From Mycobacterium sp. OAS707 (GTDB lineage Bacteria > Actinomycetota > Actinomycetes > Mycobacteriales > Mycobacteriaceae), in contig NZ_JADBDS010000002.1 of NCBI RefSeq assembly GCF_014873705.1, positions 992,001 through 1,056,000 on the forward strand: a stretch of 64,000 nucleotides of DNA. The letters run 5' to 3'. Positions 46,352 through 55,590 of the stretch are shown in pieces (position 1 is the stretch's first letter; each line of letters opens with the position of its first letter). The notes under the pieces were generated by a model. The model searched no databases. It was given only the letters and a program-made list of their open reading frames with translations, and had not been told where the DNA came from. Made by a program: the position numbers and the translations under genes.

Positions 46352-48994
46352 CTACAGCGTGCTCGGCGAACGCGGGGGTGTCTTGCGTAGTCCGGTACTC
46401 GTTTTTGCCGCCGCGACGACCTCGGCCAGCAGGGTGCGGTCGGCGACGTTGAGTTTCATGCAGGCGCGATAGATATGTCCCTCGACCGTGCGCACCGAAA
46501 CGGACAACCGCTCGGCGATGGCCTTGTTGGTCATCCCCTCCGACACCATGATCGCGATCTCGAGTTCTCGCCCGGTCAGCGGCAACGGATTCAGCACCTG
46601 ATCGAGCGCGGGCGTCGATGCACCGCCTGCGAGTTCGGCGGCGCGGGCCATGGCCTCCACCTCACCCTTGCGCTCGTGGCGGGCGGCGAACACCTTGGCC
46701 GCCTGCGCTGCTGCGTCGGCCGCTGCGCACTTCATCCCGAGCTCGGCGAGTTCGCTTGCGACAGTTGTCAATCCGTCGGCGTCACCGGCGGCCAGCGCCC
46801 TCCCGTGGGCCAACGCGGCCCTGCCTGCGACGCAGTCGAGGCCTGCGGCCACCCGCGCGATGGCATCGGCGGCCGTGGTATCGCCGAGCCGAACGGCCTC
46901 GTGCAATGCCTGCAGGGCGACCGCCAGCTGTCCCGACCGCTCCGCGATCCGGGCCGCATCGCGCGCCGCGCTGATCGCACCGGTCATGTTGCGGCCGGCG
47001 GCCAGCGTCCACGCCCGTCCAAGCGCCAACTCGGGCGCATACAGTTCCGACCGCAGACTGTGCCGAGATTCTGCGCGCGCCAAGATCTCTGCCGATCCCG
47101 CCGCGTCGCCCTGCTGACCGAGCGCCTGCGCCAAATACATCAGCGCGAGCGGGCCCCACGAGTAGCCGGTCTCCGACAGCGCGGCAGCGGATTGACGCAG
47201 CAGCGACGTCGCGAGGTCGAACTCCCCCGACGCGATCAAGGTCCGCGCGAGGAGGACTTCGCCGATCGCACGACCCGGCTGCTGCAATTCGGAGAACTCC
47301 ATGAAGTGGCGCGCCAGTCGCTGTGCATGCACCACGCTTTTGGTCATCAGCAGCGTGGTGATCTCGCCGAGCCCAATCGTGAACCGCAGCAGGCCGGGAT
47401 GCGGTGTGGCCAGGCCCCGTTCGGCCAACGGGCCGACGTCGTCGAACCTGCCCATGCGGGCGCTCGACAACGCCGCGGTGGCCGCCGCCCATGCGACCGC
47501 GAGGTCCTGGCTGGCTGAGGAATCGAGCACCTCGCCTGCGATCTCGACCGCTCGCCGCGGATCGCCGGAGTTCATCGCGAACGTCGCGACCAACGCGTCG
47601 AGGGTGGCCACGGCCGCGGGCTCCGATATGCGGTCACGCATCGCGTACAGGAAATCGACAGCCGCCTCGGGCTGGTCGAGCATCCAGAACTGGTTGGCCG
47701 CCTTCGGCAGCGTCCACGCGGTGAGGTCCCACTCCGAAAGGCTGTCGGGCTCGACGGGGTTCAGCACGTCGTCGGCATCGGGACCCCTGCCAAGCCAGGA
47801 CAGGGCGTGTGCGAGCGGCAGCCTCGCGGAGAGGCCGCCCGACCGGTCGAGGGCGCTTTGCGCCAGGCGCTCCCCGAGCAACAGGTCGCCCAGCCGCATG
47901 GCTTCCCACGACGAGGTGACCACATCGTCGACGGGGGGCGGCGTATCGCTTTCGATCGCCAACGCAGCCAACCGCAATCTGGCGCTGACGTGCTCGATCG
48001 GCGTCGACGACAATTGCGCGACCAGTTGGGTACGCAGCCGACGGGTGGCGATCTGACCAAGCGATGCCCGCACCTGCTCGGCATAGAGCGGATGCGCCGA
48101 GTGCACGACCAGGTCGTCGCCACGCTTGACGACCTCGATGACGCGCAGGTCCTCGGCCTCCTCCAGGGCGTCGCGGCCCGCGAGTTCGGTCAAATCCCGC
48201 AGGCTCAGCGGCTCCTCGACCGCCAGATACTCCAGTACCGACGTCACCGAGGAGGGCAGCGCCTCGAGACGACGGCCAATCAATGCCGACAGTTCGGCCG
48301 ACAGCCCGATATGGCCGCGCAATTGCCAAACGCCGTCGACTTCGCGCAATGCTCCCGAGTCAATCGCGCTTTCTGTCAGATGACGCAAATAGAGCGGATT
48401 TCCCTGGCTGGCGGAAAATACCTCGTCCGCGCTGGACGTCTCCATCGGCCCGCCGAGGACAGCTTCCAGCAAACTTTTTGTCTGTGGACAGTCGAACGGC
48501 TCGATGTCCATCCGGTCGAGCAGCCGGTCTTTCCACAGCGACGTGATGGCATCGGGCGCGGACTCACCGGTCCTGACGGTGATCACGAACCGCGCCGACC
48601 CGGTCAGCGCCAGCTGATGCACCAGTGTCGCGGACAGATTGTCCAGGTGATGGGCGTCGTCGATGGCAAGGAGCAGACCCTGGCCGCCATGCTGCAGCAG
48701 CGAAGCGCGGGCCGACCGCAGCAGCGTCGGAGAATCGCCGACACCGGCGACGTCCACCAGATGGCTGAATGCGCCGAACGGGATCTGGCTGGCCGATGCG
48801 GTGCCTGCGAGCCACTGGACGGATACACCGCCGTGTCGTTGAGCAAATCGCTCGACGGCGTGCCGGGCAAGCACCGTTTTGCCAACTCCGGCCGAACCCG
48901 CAAGCACCGCACCGAGGCGGTTCTTGCTTTTCAGGGTCGACTCCAAAAGGCCCAGCGACTGCCCGCGCGGAATCGTGCGCCATTCCATGGCCAT
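46352..48994 (-). CDS. Large ATP-binding LuxR-family regulator (LAL type)
   Basis: An 880-residue regulator. The N-terminal ATPase has Walker A GSAGVGKTVLARHAVERF (residues 33-40) and Walker B GLLLAIDDAHHLD. A long middle of TPR-like helical repeats follows, and the C-terminal LuxR helix-turn-helix is TGRELEIAIMVSEGMTNKAI, with AERLSVSVRTVEGHIYRACM (about residues 815-870). LAL proteins activate transcription on ligand and ATP binding. It stands between the GMC operon (30 bp downstream, same strand) and a divergent beta-propeller gene, and may control either. ATGs at 48994 and 48988 are both possible. Confidence 0.9.
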   Translation of the reverse strand: MAMEWRTIPRGQSLGLLESTLKSKNRLGAVLAGSAGVGKTVLARHAVERFAQRHGGVSVQWLAGTASASQIPFGAFSHLVDVAGVGDSPTLLRSARASLLQHGGQGLLLAIDDAHHLDNLSATLVHQLALTGSARFVITVRTGESAPDAITSLWKDRLLDRMDIEPFDCPQTKSLLEAVLGGPMETSSADEVFSASQGNPLYLRHLTESAIDSGALREVDGVWQLRGHIGLSAELSALIGRRLEALPSSVTSVLEYLAVEEPLSLRDLTELAGRDALEEAEDLRVIEVVKRGDDLVVHSAHPLYAEQVRASLGQIATRRLRTQLVAQLSSTPIEHVSARLRLAALAIESDTPPPVDDVVTSSWEAMRLGDLLLGERLAQSALDRSGGLSARLPLAHALSWLGRGPDADDVLNPVEPDSLSEWDLTAWTLPKAANQFWMLDQPEAAVDFLYAMRDRISEPAAVATLDALVATFAMNSGDPRRAVEIAGEVLDSSASQDLAVAWAAATAALSSARMGRFDDVGPLAERGLATPHPGLLRFTIGLGEITTLLMTKSVVHAQRLARHFMEFSELQQPGRAIGEVLLARTLIASGEFDLATSLLRQSAAALSETGYSWGPLALMYLAQALGQQGDAAGSAEILARAESRHSLRSELYAPELALGRAWTLAAGRNMTGAISAARDAARIAERSGQLAVALQALHEAVRLGDTTAADAIARVAAGLDCVAGRAALAHGRALAAGDADGLTTVASELAELGMKCAAADAAAQAAKVFAARHERKGEVEAMARAAELAGGASTPALDQVLNPLPLTGRELEIAIMVSEGMTNKAIAERLSVSVRTVEGHIYRACMKLNVADRTLLAEVVAAAKTSTGLRKTPPRSPSTL

Positions 48995-49189
48995 TGGCGA
49001 ATCCTATGACGGGCGATCGGTTTTCTCCCTGTATACGAGCAAACTGTCGCGGAGCACGGCTGCCCGCCGTGATCTGCAGTAGCTCAAAACAGGTAGTGGA
49101 CTACGCGTGTTTTGCGGGTCCGGGGATCCCTAGCCTGCAGGTGCGGAGCAAACTCCGCGAACTTCCGGGGGAGGACAGGAGATGGACGG

Positions 49190-50653
49190 TTGGGCGCAGC
49201 AGGATTCCTCGCTCGTGCGGGTGCAGCGGCGCTCGCCCTCGGGATAGCGATCGCGATGCCCGCGCCCCCTGCGCTGAACTCCGCGCCGGAACAGATCCCA
49301 GCTTCGGCAGGCTGGACCGGGGTGATCTCGGCCATCCTCGTGGCGTTGGGGCGCCGACCTTCGATGGGCGGCGGTTCCGGGTCGATGCCGGGTCTGACGC
49401 GCGCCGGGCGGATGCGCTCGATTTTCCGGCGTCGGGAACGCTGCTCGTCGACGGCGGTCGCGCCGGTCCGCACACCCGACGTCGACGAGGCACGAAGCGC
49501 CGCGGTGCAGACGGTGGCCGGTATCGGCCCGGTGTGCGACATCGCGCTGTCGCCGGGCGGGCGCTACGCCTACGTTGCGTCGCATCGGGACACCTCGGGT
49601 GTCGACGCATGCTCGGTCGACGTCGTCGACACCGCAACCAACGCGGTGATCAAGACGATCGTTCTTTCGGAGGTCAGCCCGACAAGCCTTGCGACCAGCC
49701 CTGATTCGTCGAGGTTGTATGTCGCCGACCGCAACGCCGCTGCCATCCGCGTCGTGGACATCGCCGAGGGCAGCGCCACCCGCAACCGCGTGGTCGACTC
49801 GCTTCGGCTCGAGGGCACGCTACCCGTCGGCTTCGGTACGCCAACCTCAATTGCCCTCAGCCCCAACGGGTCACGACTGTATGCACAGATGACCGATCCG
49901 GCGGTACTCATCGTGGACCCCGACACTCGCGTGTTGGTCGGCACCGTCGCGGGTGGCGATTCGATTGCGATGTTTGCCGCAGGTGAGCGCATCTACATCT
50001 GCGCCGACGATCGGCTCGGGCAAACCAACGTCACGGCGGGAGTGGTGATCCTGGACGCCGACACCGGCGTCGAGCTCGGCTCGTTCGGTCTCAACGACGC
50101 GCCCGCCTTCATCAGTCAACCCATCCTCGCGGGCGGCAGCGGCCAGTTGTATCTCGACATCGACGATCTCGACGGCCGACTCGAAGTGGTGGACACGTCG
50201 TCGCTGAATGTGGTGGCGCGGATAAAGATTGACGCCTCGGTGGACCGGGGGCTGCGCAGCATCCCGGCCGCCGCGGCGTTGAGTCCCGACGGTGGTTGTC
50301 TGTATGTGGCCAACCAGGGTGTGCGCTCGTCGTCGGAGGAGGCGACCGAGGTCGGCTGGATTTCAGTGGTCGACACCCACCTCAACGAGGTCGTCGACGA
50401 CATCGCTTTACCCGAGACCGACGAACGCCAGGGCGCCAATCCGCAATTCATCGTGATCAGCCCGGCAGGCGATCGGTTGGTGGTCGTCAACGAGTATGGG
50501 ATCGCGTCGATCATCGACGTCGCATCCAGGGCCGTCGTCAGCACTGTGACACTTGGACGACCGACGGACCAGCCGCGGGTGGTCACCGTCAATCCCGCAC
50601 GCAACGCCGTCTACGTCGGGGGCGATGCGGGGTTATCCGTGATTCCGCTGTAG
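49190..50653 (+). CDS. Secreted YVTN-family beta-propeller protein
   Basis: A 487-residue protein. The signal-like segment LGAAGFLARAGAAALALGIA followed by IAMPAPPALNS would direct export. From about residue 130 there are seven or so blades with the YncE/YVTN pattern, for example DIALSPGGRYAYVASHRDTS, TSLATSPDSSRLYVADRNAA and AALSPDGGCLYVANQGVRSS. The TTG at 49190 has AGGAG at 49177-49181; the frame upstream to 49112 is not supported. The ligand is unknown. It is divergent from the LAL regulator, with 195 bp between the starts. Confidence 0.8.
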   Translation: MGAAGFLARAGAAALALGIAIAMPAPPALNSAPEQIPASAGWTGVISAILVALGRRPSMGGGSGSMPGLTRAGRMRSIFRRRERCSSTAVAPVRTPDVDEARSAAVQTVAGIGPVCDIALSPGGRYAYVASHRDTSGVDACSVDVVDTATNAVIKTIVLSEVSPTSLATSPDSSRLYVADRNAAAIRVVDIAEGSATRNRVVDSLRLEGTLPVGFGTPTSIALSPNGSRLYAQMTDPAVLIVDPDTRVLVGTVAGGDSIAMFAAGERIYICADDRLGQTNVTAGVVILDADTGVELGSFGLNDAPAFISQPILAGGSGQLYLDIDDLDGRLEVVDTSSLNVVARIKIDASVDRGLRSIPAAAALSPDGGCLYVANQGVRSSSEEATEVGWISVVDTHLNEVVDDIALPETDERQGANPQFIVISPAGDRLVVVNEYGIASIIDVASRAVVSTVTLGRPTDQPRVVTVNPARNAVYVGGDAGLSVIPL

Positions 50654-50902
50654 CTGCCGCGGGTCGCTTTCGTCGGACGCGCGGCGCTCATGCCACCGCA
50701 GCCGCAGCAGCAAGAGGTGACGGTGCGCCCGGAACCCCGCAGACAGCGGGTCACGCCACGCCGGCGTGTGCGCTTTCGCTTCAGGTTCTGTGTGCACGTT
50801 GCCATTGTGCCGTCTTTGTGCAGCGGGTGCCGCGCTGCCATGCTGCCGCGCAGGTGAACGGCTTTATAACGTTTGTCACGACGCGTTGAGGAGCAGGGTC
50901 GG

Positions 50903-51727
50903 TTATGCGTCTTTACCACGCAGTTCGTGGGACAGCGCCTCCAATTCGTCGCCGCCGGCCATCTCCTGGGTCAGGTGTTCGAGCGTGATGTCGTCGTACG
51001 TGCAATCCAGCTTCTGACGACCGCGGTTGAGCAGCACGAAGTGGTCGCCGACCATATGCGCGTGATGCGGATTGTGCGTAATGAACACCACACCGAAGCC
51101 TGCCTCCTTCGCGGCGGTGATGTACTTCAGCACCACCCCGGACTGCTTCACGCCGAGCGCGGCCGTCGGCTCGTCCAGGATCAACACTCGCGCACCGAAG
51201 AACACCGCACGGGCGATGGCGACGCATTGGCGCTGACCGCCCGACAGCGAACCGATCGGCACATCGACGTCGGGAAGATCGATGCCCATCTTGTGAAGCT
51301 CGCTCAACGTCGTCGCACGCATCGCGTTGGAATCGAGCGACCACGGGAAGCCTTTCTTCCGGATCTCCTGACCGAGGAAGAAGTTGCGCCACACCGGCAT
51401 CAGCGGCACGACAGCGAGGTTCTGGTAGACCGTCGCGATGCCCTTGGCCAGTGAGTCCTTCGGCGAGTTGAAGGTCATCGGTTCGCCGTCGACCAGCAGC
51501 TCACCTTCGGTCTGCGGGTGGTAACCGGCGATGATCTTGATCAGCGTCGACTTGCCTGCGCCGTTGTCGCCGAGGATTCCGGTCACCTCACCGGCGTGTA
51601 CACGCAGCGAAATGTCTTTCAGCGCCGTGATATTGCCGTATGACTTGCTGATGTTCTTCATCTCGACCAGCGGCACCTTGCCGCCCGACGGGGCGTCATG
51701 CACTGGACGATCCACTGTCGCGGTCAT
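50903..51727 (-). CDS. Sugar ABC transporter ATP-binding protein (single-domain, CUT2-type)
   Basis: A 274-residue ATPase. Walker A is LGDNGAGKSTLIKIIAGYHP (residues 53-61), the Q-loop is TVYQNLAVVPLM, the ABC signature is GSLSGGQRQCVAIARAVFF and Walker B is RVLILDEPTAALG. The H-loop is VVFITHNPHHAHMVGDHF. Unlike the fused double-ATPase RbsA/MglA form, it is a single domain and should work as a homodimer. Third gene of the importer operon with the permease and lipoprotein. It ends 249 bp from the convergent beta-propeller gene, a gap with no recognisable gene. Confidence 0.92.
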   Translation of the reverse strand: MTATVDRPVHDAPSGGKVPLVEMKNISKSYGNITALKDISLRVHAGEVTGILGDNGAGKSTLIKIIAGYHPQTEGELLVDGEPMTFNSPKDSLAKGIATVYQNLAVVPLMPVWRNFFLGQEIRKKGFPWSLDSNAMRATTLSELHKMGIDLPDVDVPIGSLSGGQRQCVAIARAVFFGARVLILDEPTAALGVKQSGVVLKYITAAKEAGFGVVFITHNPHHAHMVGDHFVLLNRGRQKLDCTYDDITLEHLTQEMAGGDELEALSHELRGKDA

Positions 51728-51730
51728 CGG

Positions 51731-52789
51731 TCACCTCTTCGCGGCGTAGTTACGGAAGGCGTTGTTGGCGATCACCGCGAACAGCAGCATCCCGCCAAGG
51801 AAGAACTTGAACCAGTCGGGGTTCCAGCCCGCGTAGACGATGCCCTGGTTCACCATGCCGAAAATGAACGCGCCGATCGCGGCACCGATCGCGGTGCCGT
51901 AGCCGCCCGTGAGCAGGCAGCCGCCGATGACCGCGGCAATGATGTACAGGAACTCGTTGCCAACGCCCTGGCCCGACTGCACGGTGTTGAACGCGAACAA
52001 CAGATGCATGCCGACAAACCAGGCCGAGAAGCCGACGAACATGAACAGGCCGATCTTGACTGCGGTGACCGGCACACCGACCGCGCGCGCACTTTCCTGG
52101 TCGCCACCGACAGCGAAGATCCAGTTGCCGACCTTCGTCTTGAACAGCACATAGGTTGCGACAGCGGTGAACAGCAGCCACCACACCACCGTGATGCGGA
52201 CACTGACGCTGCCGATCGAGAACGACGACGAGAACACCGCCTTTGCCGAATCCCAGCCTTCCATGTCCGACACGCTCGGTGTGGCGACTTGGCCCGAAAT
52301 CAGCTTGGTGACTGCGAGATTGATGCCAGTGATCATCAGGAACGTACTCAGCGTGATCAAGAAGCTGGGGATCTTGGTCTTCATCACCAGGTAGCCGTTG
52401 AGGAACCCGACACCGAGGGCGAGGATCAACCCCAGCACAGCGCCAAGCCACAGGTTGAGGTGCAGGTTGTAGGCCAGCATCGAGGCGGCCAGTGAACTGA
52501 ATGTCACTGCGACACCGGATGACAGGTCGAATTCACCACCGATCATCAGCAGCGCGACCGCGCATGCCATGATCCCGATCGTCGAGCTGGCATACAGCAC
52601 GGTGGCCAGCGCTTCCGGGCTTCGGAACGGCGGCGCCACGATCGTGAAGAAGACGAAGATCGCGATCGCGCCGATCAGAGCGCCCATCTCGGGACGAATC
52701 AGCAAGCGCTGTACACGGTTTCGTTCCTTGACGCGTTCGTCGTGTACGACTTTGCGTTGGCTGAGGTCGACCTCGGCCTGGGTACTCAT
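51731..52789 (-). CDS. Sugar ABC transporter permease (CUT2-type)
   Basis: A 352-residue membrane protein with about nine to ten transmembrane segments. It begins with a soluble 45-residue tail (MSTQAEVDLSQRKVVHDERV). BPD_transp_2 family segments include CAVALLMIGGEFDLSSGVAV and GLILALGVGFLNGYLVMKTK, and the EAA-like loop is in AVGGDQESARAVGVPVTAVK. I chose the ATG at 52789, one base into the stop of the binding-protein gene. It forms the channel for the sugar or cyclitol delivered by the lipoprotein. Confidence 0.92.
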   Translation of the reverse strand: MSTQAEVDLSQRKVVHDERVKERNRVQRLLIRPEMGALIGAIAIFVFFTIVAPPFRSPEALATVLYASSTIGIMACAVALLMIGGEFDLSSGVAVTFSSLAASMLAYNLHLNLWLGAVLGLILALGVGFLNGYLVMKTKIPSFLITLSTFLMITGINLAVTKLISGQVATPSVSDMEGWDSAKAVFSSSFSIGSVSVRITVVWWLLFTAVATYVLFKTKVGNWIFAVGGDQESARAVGVPVTAVKIGLFMFVGFSAWFVGMHLLFAFNTVQSGQGVGNEFLYIIAAVIGGCLLTGGYGTAIGAAIGAFIFGMVNQGIVYAGWNPDWFKFFLGGMLLFAVIANNAFRNYAAKR

Positions 52790-53775
52790 CAGCGCGTTCC
52801 GTTCTTCGCGTACTGGGAGATGGCATCGATGTTGGATTTCTCGATGAACGCCGGCCCGGTCAGTGTCGGCTGACCACCGCCGATCACGTTGCCGTTGTTG
52901 AGGTACAGCCACAACGAGTCGACCGCCAGGTAACCCTGAAGGAACGGCTGCTGGTCGACGGCCCACTGCACATCTCCGCTCTTGATCGCGTCGACGAGCG
53001 CGGCATTGGTGTCGAACGTGCCGATCTTGGCCTTACTGCCGGCGTTCTTCGCGGACTGCACGGCGGTGAGCGCGAACGGGGCGCCGAGCGTAACGATGTA
53101 GTCGATGCTCGGATCCTGTTGCAGCTTGGCGGTGATCGTCGACTCGACGGACGGCATGTCCTTGCCGTTGACGTTCAGGTTCTCGGTGGCCGCGAAGGTG
53201 TTCTTCAGGCCGGCGCAGCGCGCCTCCAGGTCGACGTGACCCTGTTCCTGGATCACGCAGATCGCCTTCTTGGCGCCTTCCTTGGTGAGCCGGTCGCCTG
53301 CGCTCTGACCGGCGATATAGCCGTCCTGGCCGAAGTACTCTTTGACACCCATCGCCTGCCAGTCCTTGAGGCCGGCATTGAACGCGACAACGGGAATGCC
53401 CTTCGCTTCGGCAGCCTGCACGGCAGCGCGCATCGCGTCGGGTTTGGCCAGAGTGACCGCGATGCCCTTCACGCCGCTGTCCACCGCGGTCTGCACCAGG
53501 TTGGCCTGGTTCGGCGCCTCGGGATCGTTGGAGTAGCGCAGCTCGATGTTGTCCTTCTTCGCAGCGGCTTCCGCACCCTTGCGAATCAGATCCCAGAACG
53601 AGTCGCCAGGCACCTCATGCGTGATCATCGCGATGGTGGCTCGCGGCGTGTCCGCGGTGCCGCCGCCCATTCCCCCGCCGTTGTCCTGCGGCTTTCCGCC
53701 AGTGTTCGAACAGGATGCAATCCCCACCACGAGCACGCTCGCTCCGGCGATCGCCGCGAGCCGGCTGAACCTCAT
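52789..53775 (-). CDS. Substrate-binding lipoprotein of sugar ABC transporter
   Basis: A 328-residue exported lipoprotein. The signal peptide MRFSRLAAIAGASVLVVGIA ends at the lipobox VGIASC with lipid-modified Cys22. The mature part is a class I periplasmic-binding fold of RbsB/Xyl type (ATIAMITHEVPGDSFWDLIR, GKAICVIQEQG-like segment KAICVIQEQGHVDLEARCAG, IGTFDTNAALVDAIKSGDV). I chose the ATG at 53775 with a GAGGAG ribosome-binding site; the upstream frame to 53838 lies in the promoter. It heads the importer operon, and its promoter carries the same regulatory element as iolC, so myo-inositol or a related cyclitol is the likely ligand. Confidence 0.92.
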   Translation of the reverse strand: MRFSRLAAIAGASVLVVGIASCSNTGGKPQDNGGGMGGGTADTPRATIAMITHEVPGDSFWDLIRKGAEAAAKKDNIELRYSNDPEAPNQANLVQTAVDSGVKGIAVTLAKPDAMRAAVQAAEAKGIPVVAFNAGLKDWQAMGVKEYFGQDGYIAGQSAGDRLTKEGAKKAICVIQEQGHVDLEARCAGLKNTFAATENLNVNGKDMPSVESTITAKLQQDPSIDYIVTLGAPFALTAVQSAKNAGSKAKIGTFDTNAALVDAIKSGDVQWAVDQQPFLQGYLAVDSLWLYLNNGNVIGGGQPTLTGPAFIEKSNIDAISQYAKNGTR

Positions 53776-53845
53776 TGTTTCTCCTCGCTCTTGAGTGCGG
53801 CGCGGTACGCCCGCTTGGCTCGATGTAATACGGCTCACAGCTGAA

Positions 53846-53868
53846 AGTCAATACTTTGTCCTGACATT
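53846..53868 (-). promoter_or_regulatory. Shared regulatory element at the ABC importer promoter
   Basis: The 22-bp sequence at 53847-53868 is the exact reverse complement of that at 55506-55527. Its core TGTCCTGACA is a 10-bp palindrome. On the minus strand a -35 TTGACT (53846-53851) is at its edge, with a TATTAC-like -10 about 16 bp on. It also faces the divergent gene at 53931. Confidence 0.8.
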
Positions 53869-53930
53869 AGGACCGCACATCAAATGCTAGGGTCGTCCCT
53901 GCTGGTCAGAGCGAGGGAGATGACAAAGCC

Positions 53931-54707
53931 ATGAGTGACTTCGAGCTTGCGGTCTGTTCGGAAATGGTCTTCACAGAGTTGCCGATCGTCGAACGGATCC
54001 GGCGCATCCACGAGTTGGGCTTTGCCGTGGAGATCTGGAGCTGGCACGACAAAGACCTCGAAGCGCTCGCGGCGACCGGAGCCCGATTCACCTCGATGAC
54101 GGGGTATCTCCATGGGGATCTCATCGACCCTTCGACCGCGGACGAGGTCGTACGCACGGCCGAGCTATCGATCAAAGCCGCTGAGACACTTGGTGTTACG
54201 CGGCTCAACCTGCACACTGCCGAGCTGGTCGACGGCAAGGCGGCCCGCCCGCGGTTCCGCGCCGACGGCGAAATGTGGGCCACCGCGCTGCGCACACTCG
54301 CGCGCATCGGTGAACTCGGCGCCGCGGCGGACGTCACGTTCTGCGTGGAGAACCTCAACACGATCGTCGATCATCCCGGTGTCCCGCTGGCCCGCGCCAA
54401 GGACACGCTGGCGTTGGTGGAAGGCGTCGGTCATCCGAACGTGAAGATGATGCTCGACCTGTACCACGCGCAGATCGGCGAGGGGAATCTGATCGAACTG
54501 CTGCGCCGTTGCGGCGACGCGATCGGCGAGATTCAGGTCGCCGACGTCCCCGGCCGCTGCGAGCCCGGCACCGGCGAAATAAACTACCCGGCGATCGCGA
54601 AAGCGTTGCGCGACATGGGTTTCAGCGGCACGGTCGGCATGGAGGCGTGGGCTTCCGGTGACAGCGTCGCGGCGCTGGAAGCATTCCGGGCCGCGTTCAG
54701 CTCCTAG
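53931..54707 (+). CDS. Hydroxypyruvate isomerase-like TIM-barrel protein
   Basis: A 258-residue xylose isomerase-like barrel of the Hyi/IolI group. It has the segments FELAVCSEMVFTELPIVERI, GVTRLNLHTAELVDGKAARP, FCVENLNTIVDHPGVPL (metal-binding Glu) and MLDLYHAQIGEGNLIELLRR (Asp and His), and ends with the glutamate VGMEAWASG. It interconverts hydroxypyruvate/tartronate semialdehyde-type keto-sugars, or a keto-inositol. It is divergent from the importer and shares its regulatory region. The stop overlaps that of convergent GntR through CTAG (4 bp). Confidence 0.85.
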   Translation: MSDFELAVCSEMVFTELPIVERIRRIHELGFAVEIWSWHDKDLEALAATGARFTSMTGYLHGDLIDPSTADEVVRTAELSIKAAETLGVTRLNLHTAELVDGKAARPRFRADGEMWATALRTLARIGELGAAADVTFCVENLNTIVDHPGVPLARAKDTLALVEGVGHPNVKMMLDLYHAQIGEGNLIELLRRCGDAIGEIQVADVPGRCEPGTGEINYPAIAKALRDMGFSGTVGMEAWASGDSVAALEAFRAAFSS

Positions 54708-55435
54708 CGGTCCACCAGCGTGGTGTCGAAGTAGTACCGCGAAGCGCGGTAGCAGTGCGTGCCGAATTCGACCGCCGTGCCGGAGTCGTCGAACGCGGTG
54801 CGCGCCATGGTCAACAGCGGCGCGTTGGGTTTCTCGTCCAGCAGCCGGGCTTCGGCTCGGCTGGCGCCGCGTGCACCGATGCGCTGGCGCGCCAACCGGA
54901 TGTGCACACCGCGCGCCCGCAGCGACTGGTACAGCCCGTTGCTCTCCAGCTCGTCGGCATCCGGCGCGATCTCGGCGGGCAGATGATTGATCATCACCGC
55001 AAGCGGCTCGCCGTTGGCACAGCGCAGGCGATGAATCGAGACCACCTCACGGTCGGCGGCAAGGTTGAGCTCGCTGGCGACCTCTTCCTCGGGGGGACCC
55101 ACCCGGTAGTCGAGCAGTTGGGTGGTCGGCTCCTGCCCGGCGCGGGCGAGGTCGTCGAACAGACTGGTCAGCTCCACTCTGCGATGCACGGGATTCTGGA
55201 CCACCTGTGTGCCCACTCCCCGCTTGCGCACCAGCAGGCCCTTGTCGACCAATTCCTGGATCGCACGCCGAGTCGTCGGTCGGGACAGGGTCAGCCGCTT
55301 TGCCAGCGCCAGTTCGTTTTCGAAGCGATCACCCGGCGCCAGTTCCCCGTCGCGGATCGCAGCCTCGATGGCTTGAGCGAGCTGATAGTAGAGGGGAACA
55401 GGGCTGGACCTGTCGAGCTCCACCGTCAGGGGCAC
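54704..55435 (-). CDS. GntR/HutC-family regulator of the inositol regulon
   Basis: A 243-residue regulator with an N-terminal winged helix (LAQAIEAAIRDGELAPGDRF, ENELALAKRLTLSRPTTRRA) and a C-terminal UTRA/chorismate-lyase-like effector domain (ATQLLDYRV-like segment TTQLLDYRVGPPEEEVASEL; NHLPAEIAPDADELESNGLY). It starts with a GTG at 55435 and is divergent from iolC. The shared 22-bp element contains TGTC-AG-GACA, the kind of dyad HutC-type proteins bind. Ligand is likely an inositol breakdown product (inference), as for IolR-type regulators. Confidence 0.87.
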   Translation of the reverse strand: MPLTVELDRSSPVPLYYQLAQAIEAAIRDGELAPGDRFENELALAKRLTLSRPTTRRAIQELVDKGLLVRKRGVGTQVVQNPVHRRVELTSLFDDLARAGQEPTTQLLDYRVGPPEEEVASELNLAADREVVSIHRLRCANGEPLAVMINHLPAEIAPDADELESNGLYQSLRARGVHIRLARQRIGARGASRAEARLLDEKPNAPLLTMARTAFDDSGTAVEFGTHCYRASRYYFDTTLVDR

Positions 55436-55505
55436 GTCGTCTCCGATCTCCCATTCGACCAGATGAACAGTAGCTGCATCCTAACATCGCGTGATCAAAA
55501 GATAG

Positions 55506-55528
55506 AATGTCAGGACAAAGTATTGACA
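55506..55528 (+). promoter_or_regulatory. Shared regulatory element at the iolC promoter
   Basis: The 22-bp element at 55506-55527 (reverse complement of that at 53847-53868) carries TGTCAGGACA, and the -35 TTGACA (55523-55528) overlaps its right end. A -10 is less clear, near CACAGT (55547-55552). It lies 63-85 bp before iolC and 71 bp before divergent GntR, so one protein could control both. Confidence 0.8.
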
Positions 55529-55590
55529 GCGCCGCGTGACCCGGGGCACAGTCGTTACCGAGCAATCACCCCTTTCTTGGAAGGCTGACT

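Noticed and set aside
50611..50919. Minus-strand 102-codon Arg/Cys-rich frame
   Set aside because: It overlaps the propeller gene's end and the ABC ATPase gene's end, and no ribosome-binding site was found; recorded only as a weak finding.
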